Assembly (NCBI GenBank): GCA_905250115.1
Contig: CAJNOI010000103.1
Location: forward strand, 110,280 to 174,279
Source: Adineta steineri
Taxonomy: Eukaryota; Rotifera; Eurotatoria; Adinetida; Adinetidae
DNA length: 64,000 bases
Reading direction: 5' to 3'
Part shown: one piece after another, positions 10,695 to 21,176 of the stretch
Layout of the letters: every line of letters begins with the position of its first letter
Position numbering within the stretch: the first letter of the stretch is position 1
The notes under the pieces: model-generated
Databases searched by the model: none
Told to the model about the DNA's origin: nothing
Seen by the model: the letters and a program-made list of their open reading frames with translations, nothing else
Made by a program: the position numbers and the translations under genes

Positions 10695-11091
10695 TGTGAG
10701 CGCAATCTCTCTAGGATAAAAAATGTTAAACATGATCTATACAAAACAATAATTTAATTGAATACTGTGATATTGATCAAGGTCTATGACAATTAATTAA
10801 GATTTCAGTATTAGTATGTGACGTCTTTCCAATTTCTAGAATCTCTCGTCAGTACTGAGATACTTCCATTCGATAGCTGTCGAGAGATTGAGAATAGAAA
10901 GTATACTGTGCGATTCAGAGTCACATACAATCAACCAATATTCATATCAAACTACGTAATTTTGAACCAGTTCATATAAATTTGGTAGCAACCAAATAAC
11001 TCTATGAATATATAGACTGGCAAAAGCAAGCCAAAAATATCGTAGAGCGACTCTCATATATTGATCGCATTGAACAAAACTCGACATACAC
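10695..11091. other. Spacer between cassette copies A and B
   Basis: This is AT-rich with no ORF I can support. Between about 10812 and 10928 there are short inverted pieces (GTATGTGAC with GTCACATAC, and AATCTCTCG with CGAGAGATT) that could fold, of unknown meaning. Homology with the 7715 end of copy A starts at about 11092. Confidence 0.45.
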
Positions 11092-11148
11092 TATATGTAC
11101 AATCTTTTTATTCATAAAAATAATGATTTATCAAAAATAATTCAGATA

Positions 11149-12479
11149 TTATTTCTGCATAATAGAATACTTATATACTTGGTTATCTCTGAGAAGAAAA
11201 AAATTACCAAATTTATCAAATTTAATTACATTTGCCTGATCACGAAGGCTTTCTATCAAATCATCTTCATTTCCTAGAATTATTTGCTTCTTATTGGTCA
11301 CAATATTTAATTGATAAACAAGATTGAATGCCACAGTAAAATAAAGATATCGATTACAATCCATTGTTATTCCAGTAACATACGTTAAGTTTCCTGCTAC
11401 TGTCGTACCTTCCGTTCCATTAACTGTCCATTTTTGGATACGTTTATTTCGTGTATCAGCTATATATAATGTCAAATCATCGGTAACAACAAACCCCATT
11501 GGGTAATATACATCAGTCGATTGTCTCGGATAGATTTCATTCTTTCCAGCAACAATAATTTTTTCCATATAATCTGTTGATGCTAACCACTTCTTAATAA
11601 AAAATCCTGTTCCAACATATATATTCATTTCTTTATCCAATGTAAGATGATGAGAAAGTACCCCAAATGAAATATCAGCTTCTTCACTTATCAAAACTTT
11701 TCCAGCATTATCATTTTTCTTCCATATGAGAACTTGATAGAAGAGATAACTTCTTTCAGGATTTTCTTTTTGAATAAGATCCATAATATACATATCTTCT
11801 GTATTAGTATCAACGAAAATAGATTGTGGTAAAAAAAGATTGTTACTAGCAACAGTAATACCGGTTGCACCTACTTCTGTGTCATAGATTTCATTTAACA
11901 AATATTTTAGTATTCGATCATTATTCTTATCAACAACATAGAGAGTATCATGAATATTATCAATAAATAGATCGCTTGGACCACATAATTCATTTTCACT
12001 TGAAAGACATTGACTAGATGGGTTAATAAATACTGTAAATACTCTACTCCATGATGCATTTCCATTTGGAATAAAACATGATTTTGATGAAAAAATAGGT
12101 GCTTCTATTGATGCTAAATAATTAGAGATCTAGATTATTGTTAAAAGAGAACATTGATCTTACTTCTTGGTGATGGATTTGGCATAGTTGTACTTGTAGT
12201 TAGGTCAGATATTTTAGTTGCACTCGTCGTTGTGTCAAATATTGTAGATGATTGTGATTTACTAGATGATGATCGACTTGGAATTTTGAACAGAATTACT
12301 AGTATAATAACTAATGATAATGTAATTGTACAAGCAATTAAAATTCGTTTTTTCGTAAAAGTAAAAGATGTTCTAATAACAGGTTCAATGATGACAGGAG
12401 AAAGTGGAGTATATGAAGATTTAGAAAGTGGACTATATGAAGATTTAGAAAGTGGGTTTTCATTATCAAAATCTGACAT
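11149..12479 (-). CDS. Membrane-anchored NHL-repeat beta-propeller protein, cassette copy B
   Basis: Two exons (12164-12479 and 11149-12113, intron 12114-12163) give 426 residues. The layout is as in copy A: a short cytosolic N-terminus with the repeated motif PLSKSSY, a transmembrane helix (ILIACTITLSLVIILVILF), a Ser/Thr-rich stalk and a propeller with NHL blocks (PQSIFVDTNTEDMYIMD, DDLTLYIADTRNKRIQKW). The intron position matches copy A exactly. The ATG at 12479 lies directly after a TTTTTTAG acceptor-like run, so this exon may be joined to the ART-TPR gene ending at 12520, or the gene may start here. The sense partner or ligand is unknown. Confidence 0.75.
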
Positions 12480-12519
12480 CTAAAAAATCATAAAAAAATA
12501 TTTATCGAAGTAATTCTAA

Positions 12520-14937
12520 TCAAATAATTTTTATATAAGAAAGTTTGTCTCGTCTACATTTTTTATCATTACGATTTGAATCTAATAACACATCATCTTC
12601 TTCTTGATCATTTTGATTTGAATCCAATAACACATCATCGTCTTCTTGATCTTCTTGATCTTCTTGATCGTTTCGATTAGCTGTCGGTTCGGAACTATTT
12701 TTTTCTACTGTATTTTTACGCATTTTTTTTCTTTTTTCCAATTTCATTAATTCTTTTTCTGTTTTAATTAATATTGTATGTTTAGGTGGGTAAATTTTCC
12801 GATAGATTTCCAATGCTTGTTGAATATTACTTTGATCATTTTTATCCAATTCTGCTAATTTCATAAGACATTTGGCAGTTGATAAATAATCATACCTTAT
12901 ATTATTGTTAAAGATAATCATTGCTTTTCGATAATAATAAGTATCATTTGATAAATCACCCATTTTCAGAAGAATTTGTCCAATAGAAATATGTTCTGGA
13001 TTTGATAAATATTTTTCATGAATAGTTAATTGCTCTTGACAAAATATAATTGCACAAGTTTGTTTGTTTTGTTTATGATAAACATCAGCAAGTGCGTAAA
13101 CACAATGAATTAATCGTGGATCGCCAATTGATAAATATTTTTTCCCCATTTCAAATGCAACGAGATAAAAACTTTCAGCAATATCATATTGTTTTTTTTG
13201 AAAATAAATATCACCTAAAACACCTTGACAAGCAAGAATATCTCCATAAGGTATTGGTTGAAATTGATGAAAGATTTCTCGTGCATCGAAACACATTTGT
13301 TGTGCCTTAGAATATTTCTTTTTTAAAAAAGATATTGTTGCAAGATTTAATTTTGTTATTGCTATATTAACTGGACTTTTTCCATGATCCAACATTTTGT
13401 TGTAATATTCCTCGGCTGTTTTTAGATCACCAGTAGCTTTATAGTAATTTCCAAGATGGTTGTAAGTAATAAACATATTAGGATCATCTGTGGAAATGAT
13501 TTTTTCTTTTTCTTTATATGATGATTGAAAATATTCAAATGCACTATTGTAATTGTTCATACGCATTTGTAAATCACCCAAATATTCATCAATGAGTGGT
13601 CGATCTGCATGTTTCGGATTAGGTAAATTTCTTAAATTCATATTAAAATACGACTCAGCTTTATCATATTGATGCATATCAATTAATAATTTTCCAAGAA
13701 AAAGATTTATATTTATTGTTGATAATTTCTTTAGAATCGGTTCGATTCGTTGTTTTATATCCATAATACATTCATCAGAAACATGCATTCGAATTCGCCA
13801 AAATTCTTCTTCTTTTTGGTAACTATCAATTTTAAAAACTGTTCCAATATTAAAAAGAATTTCTTCTTCAGGATTATCTTTATCTAGAAATTGATTGATA
13901 TCGACAAATATTGTATGTTTTAATTCATTTGCATTAACAGTTATTTCAAAAATCACTACATGAAAATCTTCAGTGTCTGTAGCATCACTAATAAAGATTT
14001 TCGCGATATCAAATGATTTGGATGTTGAAAAATATCCATTACAAGAAATTAATCCACCACAATTTGAAGTAATATTATGAAACTCTCTTCTAGGTAGACG
14101 GGATTGTCCACGATAAACAATGAATTGTTCTTTTTTATTTTGTTGTCGATGAACTTCTTCAATTTGTTTACATAAGTCACTAATATAAAATCGAAATGTA
14201 TACCAAATTGCTGAATCTTCAGTTCGAAATGCTTTATTAATTAATGGATAAACAAATGTCTCTTTTGTATACCATTCGATTGCATCATCTGATTTATATG
14301 AGTTATCAAATATTTCAATATATGAAGTTTGTGTAGGATTATGTCGAAAATAGTTTTTAATTTGTTTTACCATTGAATCTTTTGCTTGAATAATATTTGA
14401 TGATTGTTTTAATATTTCAATAAATAAAATATATGAATAAAGTGTATTTGTATTATTATATGATGTTGTTCTTAATGTTAATATTGTATTTAAACGACGA
14501 TTTTCAAGTAGATTACTTTTTAATGATAGTCCAAAGCGTTCGATTGATACTTTTAATGAATTATAATCTGTGCAAATATCAATAATATAAGGCTGATTTA
14601 AGTGCTTTTTATATTCATCATATTTTTTACAAAAAATAATCAATGGTAAGCGTTTATCACGAAATTTATTTAAAAGTATTTTAGCATATGAACCAGATAC
14701 AATTAATAAAAAATTTTTTTCGAAAGTATGATTTTTTTCTAAATCATTGCAAAATTCATCAATATTATTATAGAAAAGACATTTATCATCAATTTGTTTT
14801 AATAGTACTTTTGTTTGTAAACTATCTATATGATCTTCTCCACAATTTTGGTCTAACCATATTAATGTAAATGAATCTGATTTGTCCTCGTCAGCAACAT
14901 TATTAATTTGACGATCTGGAAGAGAACGTACATCCAT
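12520..14937 (-). CDS. ADP-ribosyltransferase with TPR repeats (cytosolic)
   Basis: This is an 805-residue open frame. Residues 1-150 form an alpha/beta-looking domain I cannot name. A mono-ADP-ribosyltransferase domain of the R-S-E class follows: the arginine strand VYRGQSRL, the serine motif GYFSTSKSF and the acidic turn NPEEEILFNIGTVF with the catalytic E-x-E pattern. Such enzymes transfer ADP-ribose from NAD+ to protein side chains. Kinesin-light-chain-like TPRs fill about residues 410-720 (for example YNHLGNYYKATGDLKTAEEYY). The C-terminus has DQED/DDVLLDSN repeats. There is no signal peptide. It is divergent from the gene at 15224. A phase-compatible splice could fuse it to the membrane NHL gene just downstream. 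Confidence 0.85.
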   Translation of the reverse strand: MDVRSLPDRQINNVADEDKSDSFTLIWLDQNCGEDHIDSLQTKVLLKQIDDKCLFYNNIDEFCNDLEKNHTFEKNFLLIVSGSYAKILLNKFRDKRLPLIIFCKKYDEYKKHLNQPYIIDICTDYNSLKVSIERFGLSLKSNLLENRRLNTILTLRTTSYNNTNTLYSYILFIEILKQSSNIIQAKDSMVKQIKNYFRHNPTQTSYIEIFDNSYKSDDAIEWYTKETFVYPLINKAFRTEDSAIWYTFRFYISDLCKQIEEVHRQQNKKEQFIVYRGQSRLPRREFHNITSNCGGLISCNGYFSTSKSFDIAKIFISDATDTEDFHVVIFEITVNANELKHTIFVDINQFLDKDNPEEEILFNIGTVFKIDSYQKEEEFWRIRMHVSDECIMDIKQRIEPILKKLSTININLFLGKLLIDMHQYDKAESYFNMNLRNLPNPKHADRPLIDEYLGDLQMRMNNYNSAFEYFQSSYKEKEKIISTDDPNMFITYNHLGNYYKATGDLKTAEEYYNKMLDHGKSPVNIAITKLNLATISFLKKKYSKAQQMCFDAREIFHQFQPIPYGDILACQGVLGDIYFQKKQYDIAESFYLVAFEMGKKYLSIGDPRLIHCVYALADVYHKQNKQTCAIIFCQEQLTIHEKYLSNPEHISIGQILLKMGDLSNDTYYYRKAMIIFNNNIRYDYLSTAKCLMKLAELDKNDQSNIQQALEIYRKIYPPKHTILIKTEKELMKLEKRKKMRKNTVEKNSSEPTANRNDQEDQEDQEDDDVLLDSNQNDQEEDDVLLDSNRNDKKCRRDKLSYIKII

Positions 14938-15223
14938 TTGAAAAATCGATCACCACAGATATATTTTATCAAAAAGAAAAAAACAAGTTTTTGTTTTCAT
15001 ATTTGTATAAAAACTGCGATCATTCGATCCTGACAGTATATGAGAAACCAAACGAAAAAGAAAAAAACAAGTTTTTCAAATCGTTCGTCAATACGAGTCA
15101 TTCAATTAAAGGGAAGTGTATACGACGTTTTCGTTACACTTGAATAAATTTCCTTTGAAAAAATAAAGTAATAATATACCATTTGATGAAAAATATCTTT
15201 GTTTCATTGGTACGTCTGCTATT
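14938..15223. promoter_or_regulatory. Bidirectional promoter region of the ART-TPR and NHL genes
   Basis: Only 286 bp separate the divergent ATGs. An exact 22-bp direct repeat occurs at 14971-14992 and 15055-15076 (an A-rich run ending CAAGTTTTT), 84 bp apart. The 3' half, GTTTTCGTTACACTTGAATA, is also kept in decayed copy A. No clear TATA box is seen. The regulatory role is inferred from position. Confidence 0.5.
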
Positions 15224-16423
15224 ATGCCCAGTTTTTGTGATACAAGATATACATCTTATTCTACAGATCATATTTCTGACAATGATCATATTATTGTCGA
15301 TAGTAGACAGCCAAATAGAAATTGGTCTAGACGGAGTATATTTATATATGCTATTTGCATAATATTTATTATAATTTTAACGATAATAACGACGAGTTTG
15401 ATTATAATATTCAAAAGAAAACCAATAAATTCTACAAGTTTAAATGATCAAAATTTATTATTGAATGAAAACAAAATTATTTTAAATATATCCAACTTTG
15501 TAAAACAAAATAATTCATTTAGTTGTCAATTACCGAAGAATCCAGACTATAATAAAAATGGAATTGTTGCTGCTGGAGTTTTTGCTACATCCACGGATGA
15601 ATTAAATAAACTTCACGGACCAACATCTGTTTATCTTGATCATGAACGAAATATTTATGTAGCTGATACAATGAATCATCGAATTCGAAAATATTCGCCT
15701 GGAAATTCCGATGAAGGTTTAACATTGATTGATGAAACATCGAATGTAAATTATCCACATTGTTTATTTATTGATCATGAATCGAATCATTTATATTTTC
15801 TTGATCAAAATAGTCAAGGATATTATCGTGTACAATTACTTAAATTAAATTCAAATCTATTAAAATCAACAATTCTTGTTGTTGGAAATCAAACGAGATC
15901 ATATGGAATGACTTTAGATCAATATTTAAATATTTATGTAACAGAATACAATCATCATCGAATTATAAAATGGTTATCACCAGATTATGAACAATATGTA
16001 ATCGTTGTTGAAAATAATTCAAATGAATTAAGTTATCCAAGAAGTATTTATTTTGATCAAATAGCAAATAATTTATATATTGCTAATAAAAATCGGATTC
16101 ATCGTTGGTCAGTTAATTTAAATAAGAGTGAAATTGTTATGCAAGGTGGATCATTTTATCCAAATGGAATTGAATACGATTGTCATGGAAATCTTTATAT
16201 ATCTCAAGATACAACAATTAAATTAATTAGTAACAGAACAAGTATACATGGACTTGATATTATTGGTTATTCACACCCTGGTGATGCTAGTATATATTCA
16301 AAATCAACTTCAACTGCTGATTTCTATAATCCCGAAGGAATTTATCTTGATAAAACAAATGGAGATTTGTATGTAGCTGATTCAGGTCTTAATCGAATAC
16401 ATAAATACGCTATTAAAAATTAA
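15224..16423 (+). CDS. Membrane-anchored NHL-repeat protein, divergent partner
   Basis: This intronless gene encodes 399 residues. A Ser/Asp-rich cytosolic tail is followed by a transmembrane segment (about residues 38-64, AICIIFIIILTIITTSLIII) and then a propeller with at least four NHL-type repeats: VYLDHERNIYVADTMNHRIRKY, LDQYLNIYVTEYNHHRIIKW and IYLDKTNGDLYVADSGLNRIHKY are the clearest. It shares type II topology with the minus-strand NHL genes but little direct sequence outside the repeats, and has no intron. Head-to-head pairing with the ART-TPR gene occurs in both cassette copies, which suggests co-regulation. The substrate or ligand is unknown. Confidence 0.82.
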   Translation: MPSFCDTRYTSYSTDHISDNDHIIVDSRQPNRNWSRRSIFIYAICIIFIIILTIITTSLIIIFKRKPINSTSLNDQNLLLNENKIILNISNFVKQNNSFSCQLPKNPDYNKNGIVAAGVFATSTDELNKLHGPTSVYLDHERNIYVADTMNHRIRKYSPGNSDEGLTLIDETSNVNYPHCLFIDHESNHLYFLDQNSQGYYRVQLLKLNSNLLKSTILVVGNQTRSYGMTLDQYLNIYVTEYNHHRIIKWLSPDYEQYVIVVENNSNELSYPRSIYFDQIANNLYIANKNRIHRWSVNLNKSEIVMQGGSFYPNGIEYDCHGNLYISQDTTIKLISNRTSIHGLDIIGYSHPGDASIYSKSTSTADFYNPEGIYLDKTNGDLYVADSGLNRIHKYAIKN

Positions 16424-18308
16424 TCTTTTATTTTTTTGTTCTTTTTCTGATTGTATTCGTCCTATCTTGAGGGTGAGGGTGTGAGTATAGAAAAAAATCA
16501 GATGCTAACACCTGAATTCTCACTTCATATCCTTGTTCACCATTAGGACTGAAAGTTGTTTGTCAATCACAGAAGAAATTATCGAAATATGTATTGCCTC
16601 TTTGTTTCTGCATAAAATATCGTAAAAATACACATGCGTCATGCAAAGATACATATCTCAAAAATTATATTTTGCTAGAATCAATAAACTATCAGACAAA
16701 GATAAGATGACATTGTCATCTGGAATTCAAGGCGTCATCCTCCAAGTAGAGATCGATGCTAGTTCAGAAAGTTTTGAACCGTACAGCGCAAGTGTAACAG
16801 TGGATTTGGTACTTTTTCTTTTCAAGTATTTTTGAGTATAGTCTATACATGCTCAGAAATACAAGTCGATTATGTTTTATAAAACAATAGATATTTTCAT
16901 TGCATATATTTTTTAATCTAATTTTTTTTACATGCAAAGTGTTGGCTATAGGGACGAAAAACAAATCTGTGTAGTATAATTGTTAGTTAAGTGACACATT
17001 GTGATCATGTACCATTTATCCCCTGTCTTTCATCGTTCTATCAGAAACTATTATTATTTGACTCATTGAACTAAAAAAGTGAATCTATATTCTGTTTAAA
17101 TTCGAATTTTTTTCTATCGAATTTAGCTGCAGTGAATAACTGGAAGATTGCATTGGATGGAAACCATCTTGAGGGTGTGGGTGTGGGTGTAGGTAAGGAT
17201 GTGGAAGAGCATGATAGCGAAGCAGAGACACCCACACCTCCTTAACAGTATGATTTGCTTAAAAGAATTCTTTATAAATATATATATTTGGTTTTGACAG
17301 TGTTGATTATATGAAGTGTATATTTAGATTAGAATATAGTCGAGGAAGTTAACTATATGATAAAAAATCAATTGATTTAACAGCTGAAATCTATTTTTCG
17401 ACAGAGAATATTATGTTGCATAATTTCGAATATATCATTAAATTATTTTACGCATCAATTGCTGTTTAAAATTAAACTATATTTAACTTTAATTTATTAA
17501 ATGTCGTCTACAGATATGTAATTAGAGTTTGCCAACAAAAAATAACTAATTATCACTCAATTAATTTCTTTGCTGATCTGTTCAGTTTTGTACATTATTT
17601 TTTGAATAACTTTCGAAACTTAGGTATGAAAAAAAAATTATAACCTTTAGTCTTAGTAAAACATATATTTTGTTTATGCTTTTATACATGTTTTCGTATA
17701 TCAGATTTTTATTCATATATTCTCATTTGATTATATATATATATGACGTGATCGAGTATATAAACATGCTTATTCATAGACTCTTAACTCGCTTTGCTTA
17801 CTCATTTTTGAGGAGGTAAAACAAAAAATCGATTTATACATCGACTATTACTGCAGAACAAGAAAAATATACTTGTATACTCTTCACGTTTTTATTTAGC
17901 TTCTCTATTTATTCACATCCATTATACTTTGATTATCTGTAGACAGTATTTAACGGTAAGCACTGTTCTACTACATGTATTTAGTCTTTAATATTTAACG
18001 AGATTTTCATATTACGATTTCTTGTTCTGACAAAAATGTGATTCTAAATTATATTATGCTTTCGTTTTTGTAAACATGCGAAGAAGTCAGCACTCTATGA
18101 ACCGACAGTCTTTATATATAGATGATACATACATTTTTCATGTACTAGTTCTTATAAAATAATTACAATTAACAAATAAACTAGAGCTTTCGACACATCA
18201 ACCGTCATCATCAATATTCGTACATCATAAAAAAAAACAATGATAAAAAAATATTTCCGTAGACAGAATAAATCTATTTCTTCGTCATAGATTTGCTTAC
18301 AACTGAAA
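16424..18308. other. Intergenic region with two telomere-like repeat copies
   Basis: This 1.9-kb AT-rich region lies between the NHL gene and the permease. It contains a repeat at 16466-16530 beginning CTTGAGGGTGAGGGTGTG and another at 17168-17244. The region before 18309 should contain the permease promoter and 5' UTR. I see no protein gene. Confidence 0.5.
17168..17244. repeat. Telomere-like foldback repeat copy
   Basis: It begins CTTGAGGGTGTGGGTGTGGG, that is, a CTTGAGGG end plus TGTGGG units, and closes with the opposite-strand motif CACCCACACCTCC about 70 bp later. It belongs to the same family as the copy at 7593-7708. Confidence 0.7.
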
Positions 18309-20063
18309 ATGACACAAACATCACTAAACTCACGATCTTATGATCAGTTGACTGCATCAGCAGATGACATTGCAGATGAAAACAATACAGTCATATTTCC
18401 ACCACAAAAAATAAGTTTATTTCACCGGATGATCGACTCCTTCAAACGTGCACCACAATCTGAACATGTTTCCATTGAAATGAATCAACGAGAAGAAGGA
18501 GCCAATTCGAATAATAATGTTGAGGAAGATGAAACTGGTTTGCATCGAACGTTAAAAAATCGACATTTACAAATGATTGCCATTGGTGGTGCGATTGGTA
18601 CCGGTCTTTTTGTTGGTTCTGGTACTGCTCTTGCAAGTGGTGGACCTGGCGCGCTCGTTATCGACTTTGTTATTATTGGATTCATGCTTTTCAACGTATG
18701 TATGGCACTTGGAGAACTCTGTGTCATTTTTCCTGTGTCGGGTTCGTTCATCGTTTATGGTTCTCGTTTTCTTGATCCTGCATGGGGTTTTGCTATGGGA
18801 TGGAATTATGCTTTGCACCGATTGATTGTTGTACCACTTGAATTGACAGTTGCTGGAATCGTCATTAACTACTGGACAACATCAATTAATGTTGGTGTGT
18901 GGATCACTATTTTTCTTGTTTTTCTTCTTGTTATCAATCTTTTTGGTGTTCGTGGCTATGGAGAAATTGAATTCTTCATGTCTATCATCAAAGTTATCGC
19001 TGTTATTGGTTTCATCATTCTTGGTATTGTTCTAGTATTCGGAGGTGGTCCAAATCATCAATATATAGGAGGTAAGTATTGGAATCATCCAGGTTCATTT
19101 GCCAATAGATTCAAAGGTGTATGCTCCGTTTTTGTCACTGCTGCTTTCGCTTTTGGAGGCACAGAATTAGTCGGATTGGTAGCTGCAGAAACGGATAATC
19201 CACGAAAGACGATTCCTCGTGCAACGAAACAAGTCTTTTGGAGGATTACAATTTTCTATGTTGTCTCATTGGCATTGATCGGCTGTTTGGTACCTTATAC
19301 ATCGCCACGGCTTCTGTCTGGATCATCGAGCTACGATGCGTCCGCATCTCCTTTTGTGATTGCCATTGAAGATGCAGGTATCAAAGTGTTACCTTCGATA
19401 TTCAATGCTGTGATTCTTTGTGCTGTTCTTTCAGTGGGTAATTCTTCTGTTTATGGAGCATCTCGAACACTTTGTGCGCTTGCTGAAAATAATCAAGCGC
19501 CGAAACTATTCACTTATATTGATCGTAAAGGACGTCCGCTCTCCGCCGTTGCTCTGTCTATAATTATTGGATTTATTGCGTATATTAACTGTGCAAAAGT
19601 CGGCACTCAAGTGTTCCAATGGCTACTGGCTCTTTCTGGTTTATCAAGCTTTTTCACGTGGGGTTCTATATGCGCATGTCACATTATGTTTCGATTAGCA
19701 TGGAAAGCACAAGGTCACACTTTGGATGAACTTGCTTTTACAGCACCCTTCGGTATACTTGGAAGCTGTTGTGGTCTTCTACTCAACATTCTATGTCTTA
19801 TTGCTCAGTTCTATATAGCTGTATCTCCTATTCACGGTTCTGTAAGTGCGCAATCATTCTTCGAAGCCTATCTTGCTGCTCCAATTTTGATTATCTCCTA
19901 TATCATATGGAAAATATGGAAGAAAACACCTTTCATGCGGCCTAGTACAATCGATCTTCAAACTGGAAGACGTATGCTCAATGTACAACAGTTGATTGAT
20001 GAAGAAAAAGCAGAGCGTAGAACTTGGTCTATATGGAAAAAAGTGTTTTATGAATGTTGTTGA
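18309..20063 (+). CDS. Amino acid permease, fungal YAT/AAP type
   Basis: This intronless gene encodes 584 residues. About 85 hydrophilic N-terminal residues precede the signature HLQMIAIGGAIGTGLFVGSG, the first transmembrane helix of the amino acid-polyamine-organocation superfamily. About 12 helices follow, with conserved GGTELVGLVAAETDNPRKTIP and SSVYGASRTLCALAENNQAP, then a C-terminal tail with the fungal-like pattern DLQTGRR. These are plasma-membrane proton symporters for amino acids. The closest resemblance I recognise is to fungal GAP1/DIP5-type permeases, not animal SLC7 proteins. The lack of introns among intron-bearing neighbours and the accessory context suggest horizontal acquisition. 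Substrate specificity cannot be read from the sequence. Confidence 0.9.
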   Translation: MTQTSLNSRSYDQLTASADDIADENNTVIFPPQKISLFHRMIDSFKRAPQSEHVSIEMNQREEGANSNNNVEEDETGLHRTLKNRHLQMIAIGGAIGTGLFVGSGTALASGGPGALVIDFVIIGFMLFNVCMALGELCVIFPVSGSFIVYGSRFLDPAWGFAMGWNYALHRLIVVPLELTVAGIVINYWTTSINVGVWITIFLVFLLVINLFGVRGYGEIEFFMSIIKVIAVIGFIILGIVLVFGGGPNHQYIGGKYWNHPGSFANRFKGVCSVFVTAAFAFGGTELVGLVAAETDNPRKTIPRATKQVFWRITIFYVVSLALIGCLVPYTSPRLLSGSSSYDASASPFVIAIEDAGIKVLPSIFNAVILCAVLSVGNSSVYGASRTLCALAENNQAPKLFTYIDRKGRPLSAVALSIIIGFIAYINCAKVGTQVFQWLLALSGLSSFFTWGSICACHIMFRLAWKAQGHTLDELAFTAPFGILGSCCGLLLNILCLIAQFYIAVSPIHGSVSAQSFFEAYLAAPILIISYIIWKIWKKTPFMRPSTIDLQTGRRMLNVQQLIDEEKAERRTWSIWKKVFYECC

Positions 20064-20287
20064 GCTGTTCTTTCATTATATTAAATCTTACTTTACATAG
20101 GTTTTGTACATTGCTATGTGTCTGTAAATAGTATATTGCAGACAAAAACAGTAGCCTTTGTAATGTAATGAAAACTGCTAACGTTGATTTTTTCTCTCTC
20201 TCTTGTGCATTCAATAAATAGAATATTCGCTTTTTCATCTCATAACTCGAGTCTGACTTGAGAGTTCAAAGTTGTGCTGACAACTGA

Positions 20288-20341
20288 TGGGTGTGGGTGT
20301 GGCTGCTAGATAAGTACAGTATCCATACCCACCCCCTCAAG
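20288..20341. repeat. Telomere-like foldback repeat copy
   Basis: This is a short copy with GGGTGTGGGTGTGG, the internal GCTAGATAAGTACAGTA shared with the 7593 copy, and the closing ACCCCCTCAAG. It sits about 225 bp after the permease stop codon. Confidence 0.75.
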
Positions 20342-20524
20342 ATGGCTTTCTTTATGCCACTGAGTAATGTAAGAAATAATATAACGCAATGTTTGCTGAA
20401 TTGAAACAGAATTATTTATGCTGTTCTGTTTTCAATTTTCAACGAAAAAAAACACATAAAATGATTTTCGACGATAATAAACATCATGATGAAAGAACAA
20501 CAACACTGTTTGAACAAGAATATT

Positions 20525-20614
20525 TTGAAGGTGTGACGTAGGTTTGTGAGGAATGGGTGAGATATGGGTGCAGATATGAGTGAAATCTCTGTTATTTAAC
20601 TCACACCCTCAAAA
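20525..20614. repeat. Divergent foldback repeat copy
   Basis: It starts TTGAAGGTGTGA and ends TCACACCCTCAAA, forming an imperfect inverted repeat, with GGGTGAGATATGGGTG in between. It is a degenerate member of the family. Confidence 0.55.
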
Positions 20615-21176
20615 TTGAGTCGTATTTCCTATGGCACATCGCTGGTATTTTCGTTCTATATCCTTGAGAATTTGGCAAAGATCCTGCAAGGATTCCTTGT
20701 GTTTTTAGTTGCAGGAAGCCTCAGAACAATCACTATGACAAGCTATTCTAGTATTATTTGTCATCAAAATTAACATTAGTTCATTTCCTTCTCCTGAAGA
20801 GACATTTTTTATCAATATTTGAATCTTATTCTTGTTCAATCTGATGTTCCCACGTATCGAAATAAAAGATATCGTTGAGTACATTTTCATTGTAACATAG
20901 TTCATCTGCAATAATTAAATTCTGAGGTTAAATTTCACGTTATCTAGGATCTGTTGCTGTAGGATATTTATTAATTTTACTTCCTTTTTAGAGAAAATTT
21001 ATTATGAATGAAATATGCATTTACATTGAAAGCATTCAAAGTAATATAACGTAAAAATATTAATCAAGTTCATTATTTGATATAGTTGATACAATATTAA
21101 GCGGAATAACTTGATTTTGATGAATACAGTACCAATTTTTCCATCGTTGCCAACATCTTTTCACTAAAACATATTT
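20615..21176. other. Unassigned sequence left of the assembly gap
   Basis: I recognise no gene. A minus-strand frame reaching from 21176 to 21060 reads as coding-like (Trp- and Cys-containing) and ends in a stop, but it runs into the gap and cannot be assessed. Confidence 0.35.

Noticed and set aside
10812..10928. Hairpin-like short inverted repeats as a structured RNA
   Set aside because: The paired segments are only about 9 bp and AT-rich background makes such pairs common; no conserved RNA motif was recognised.
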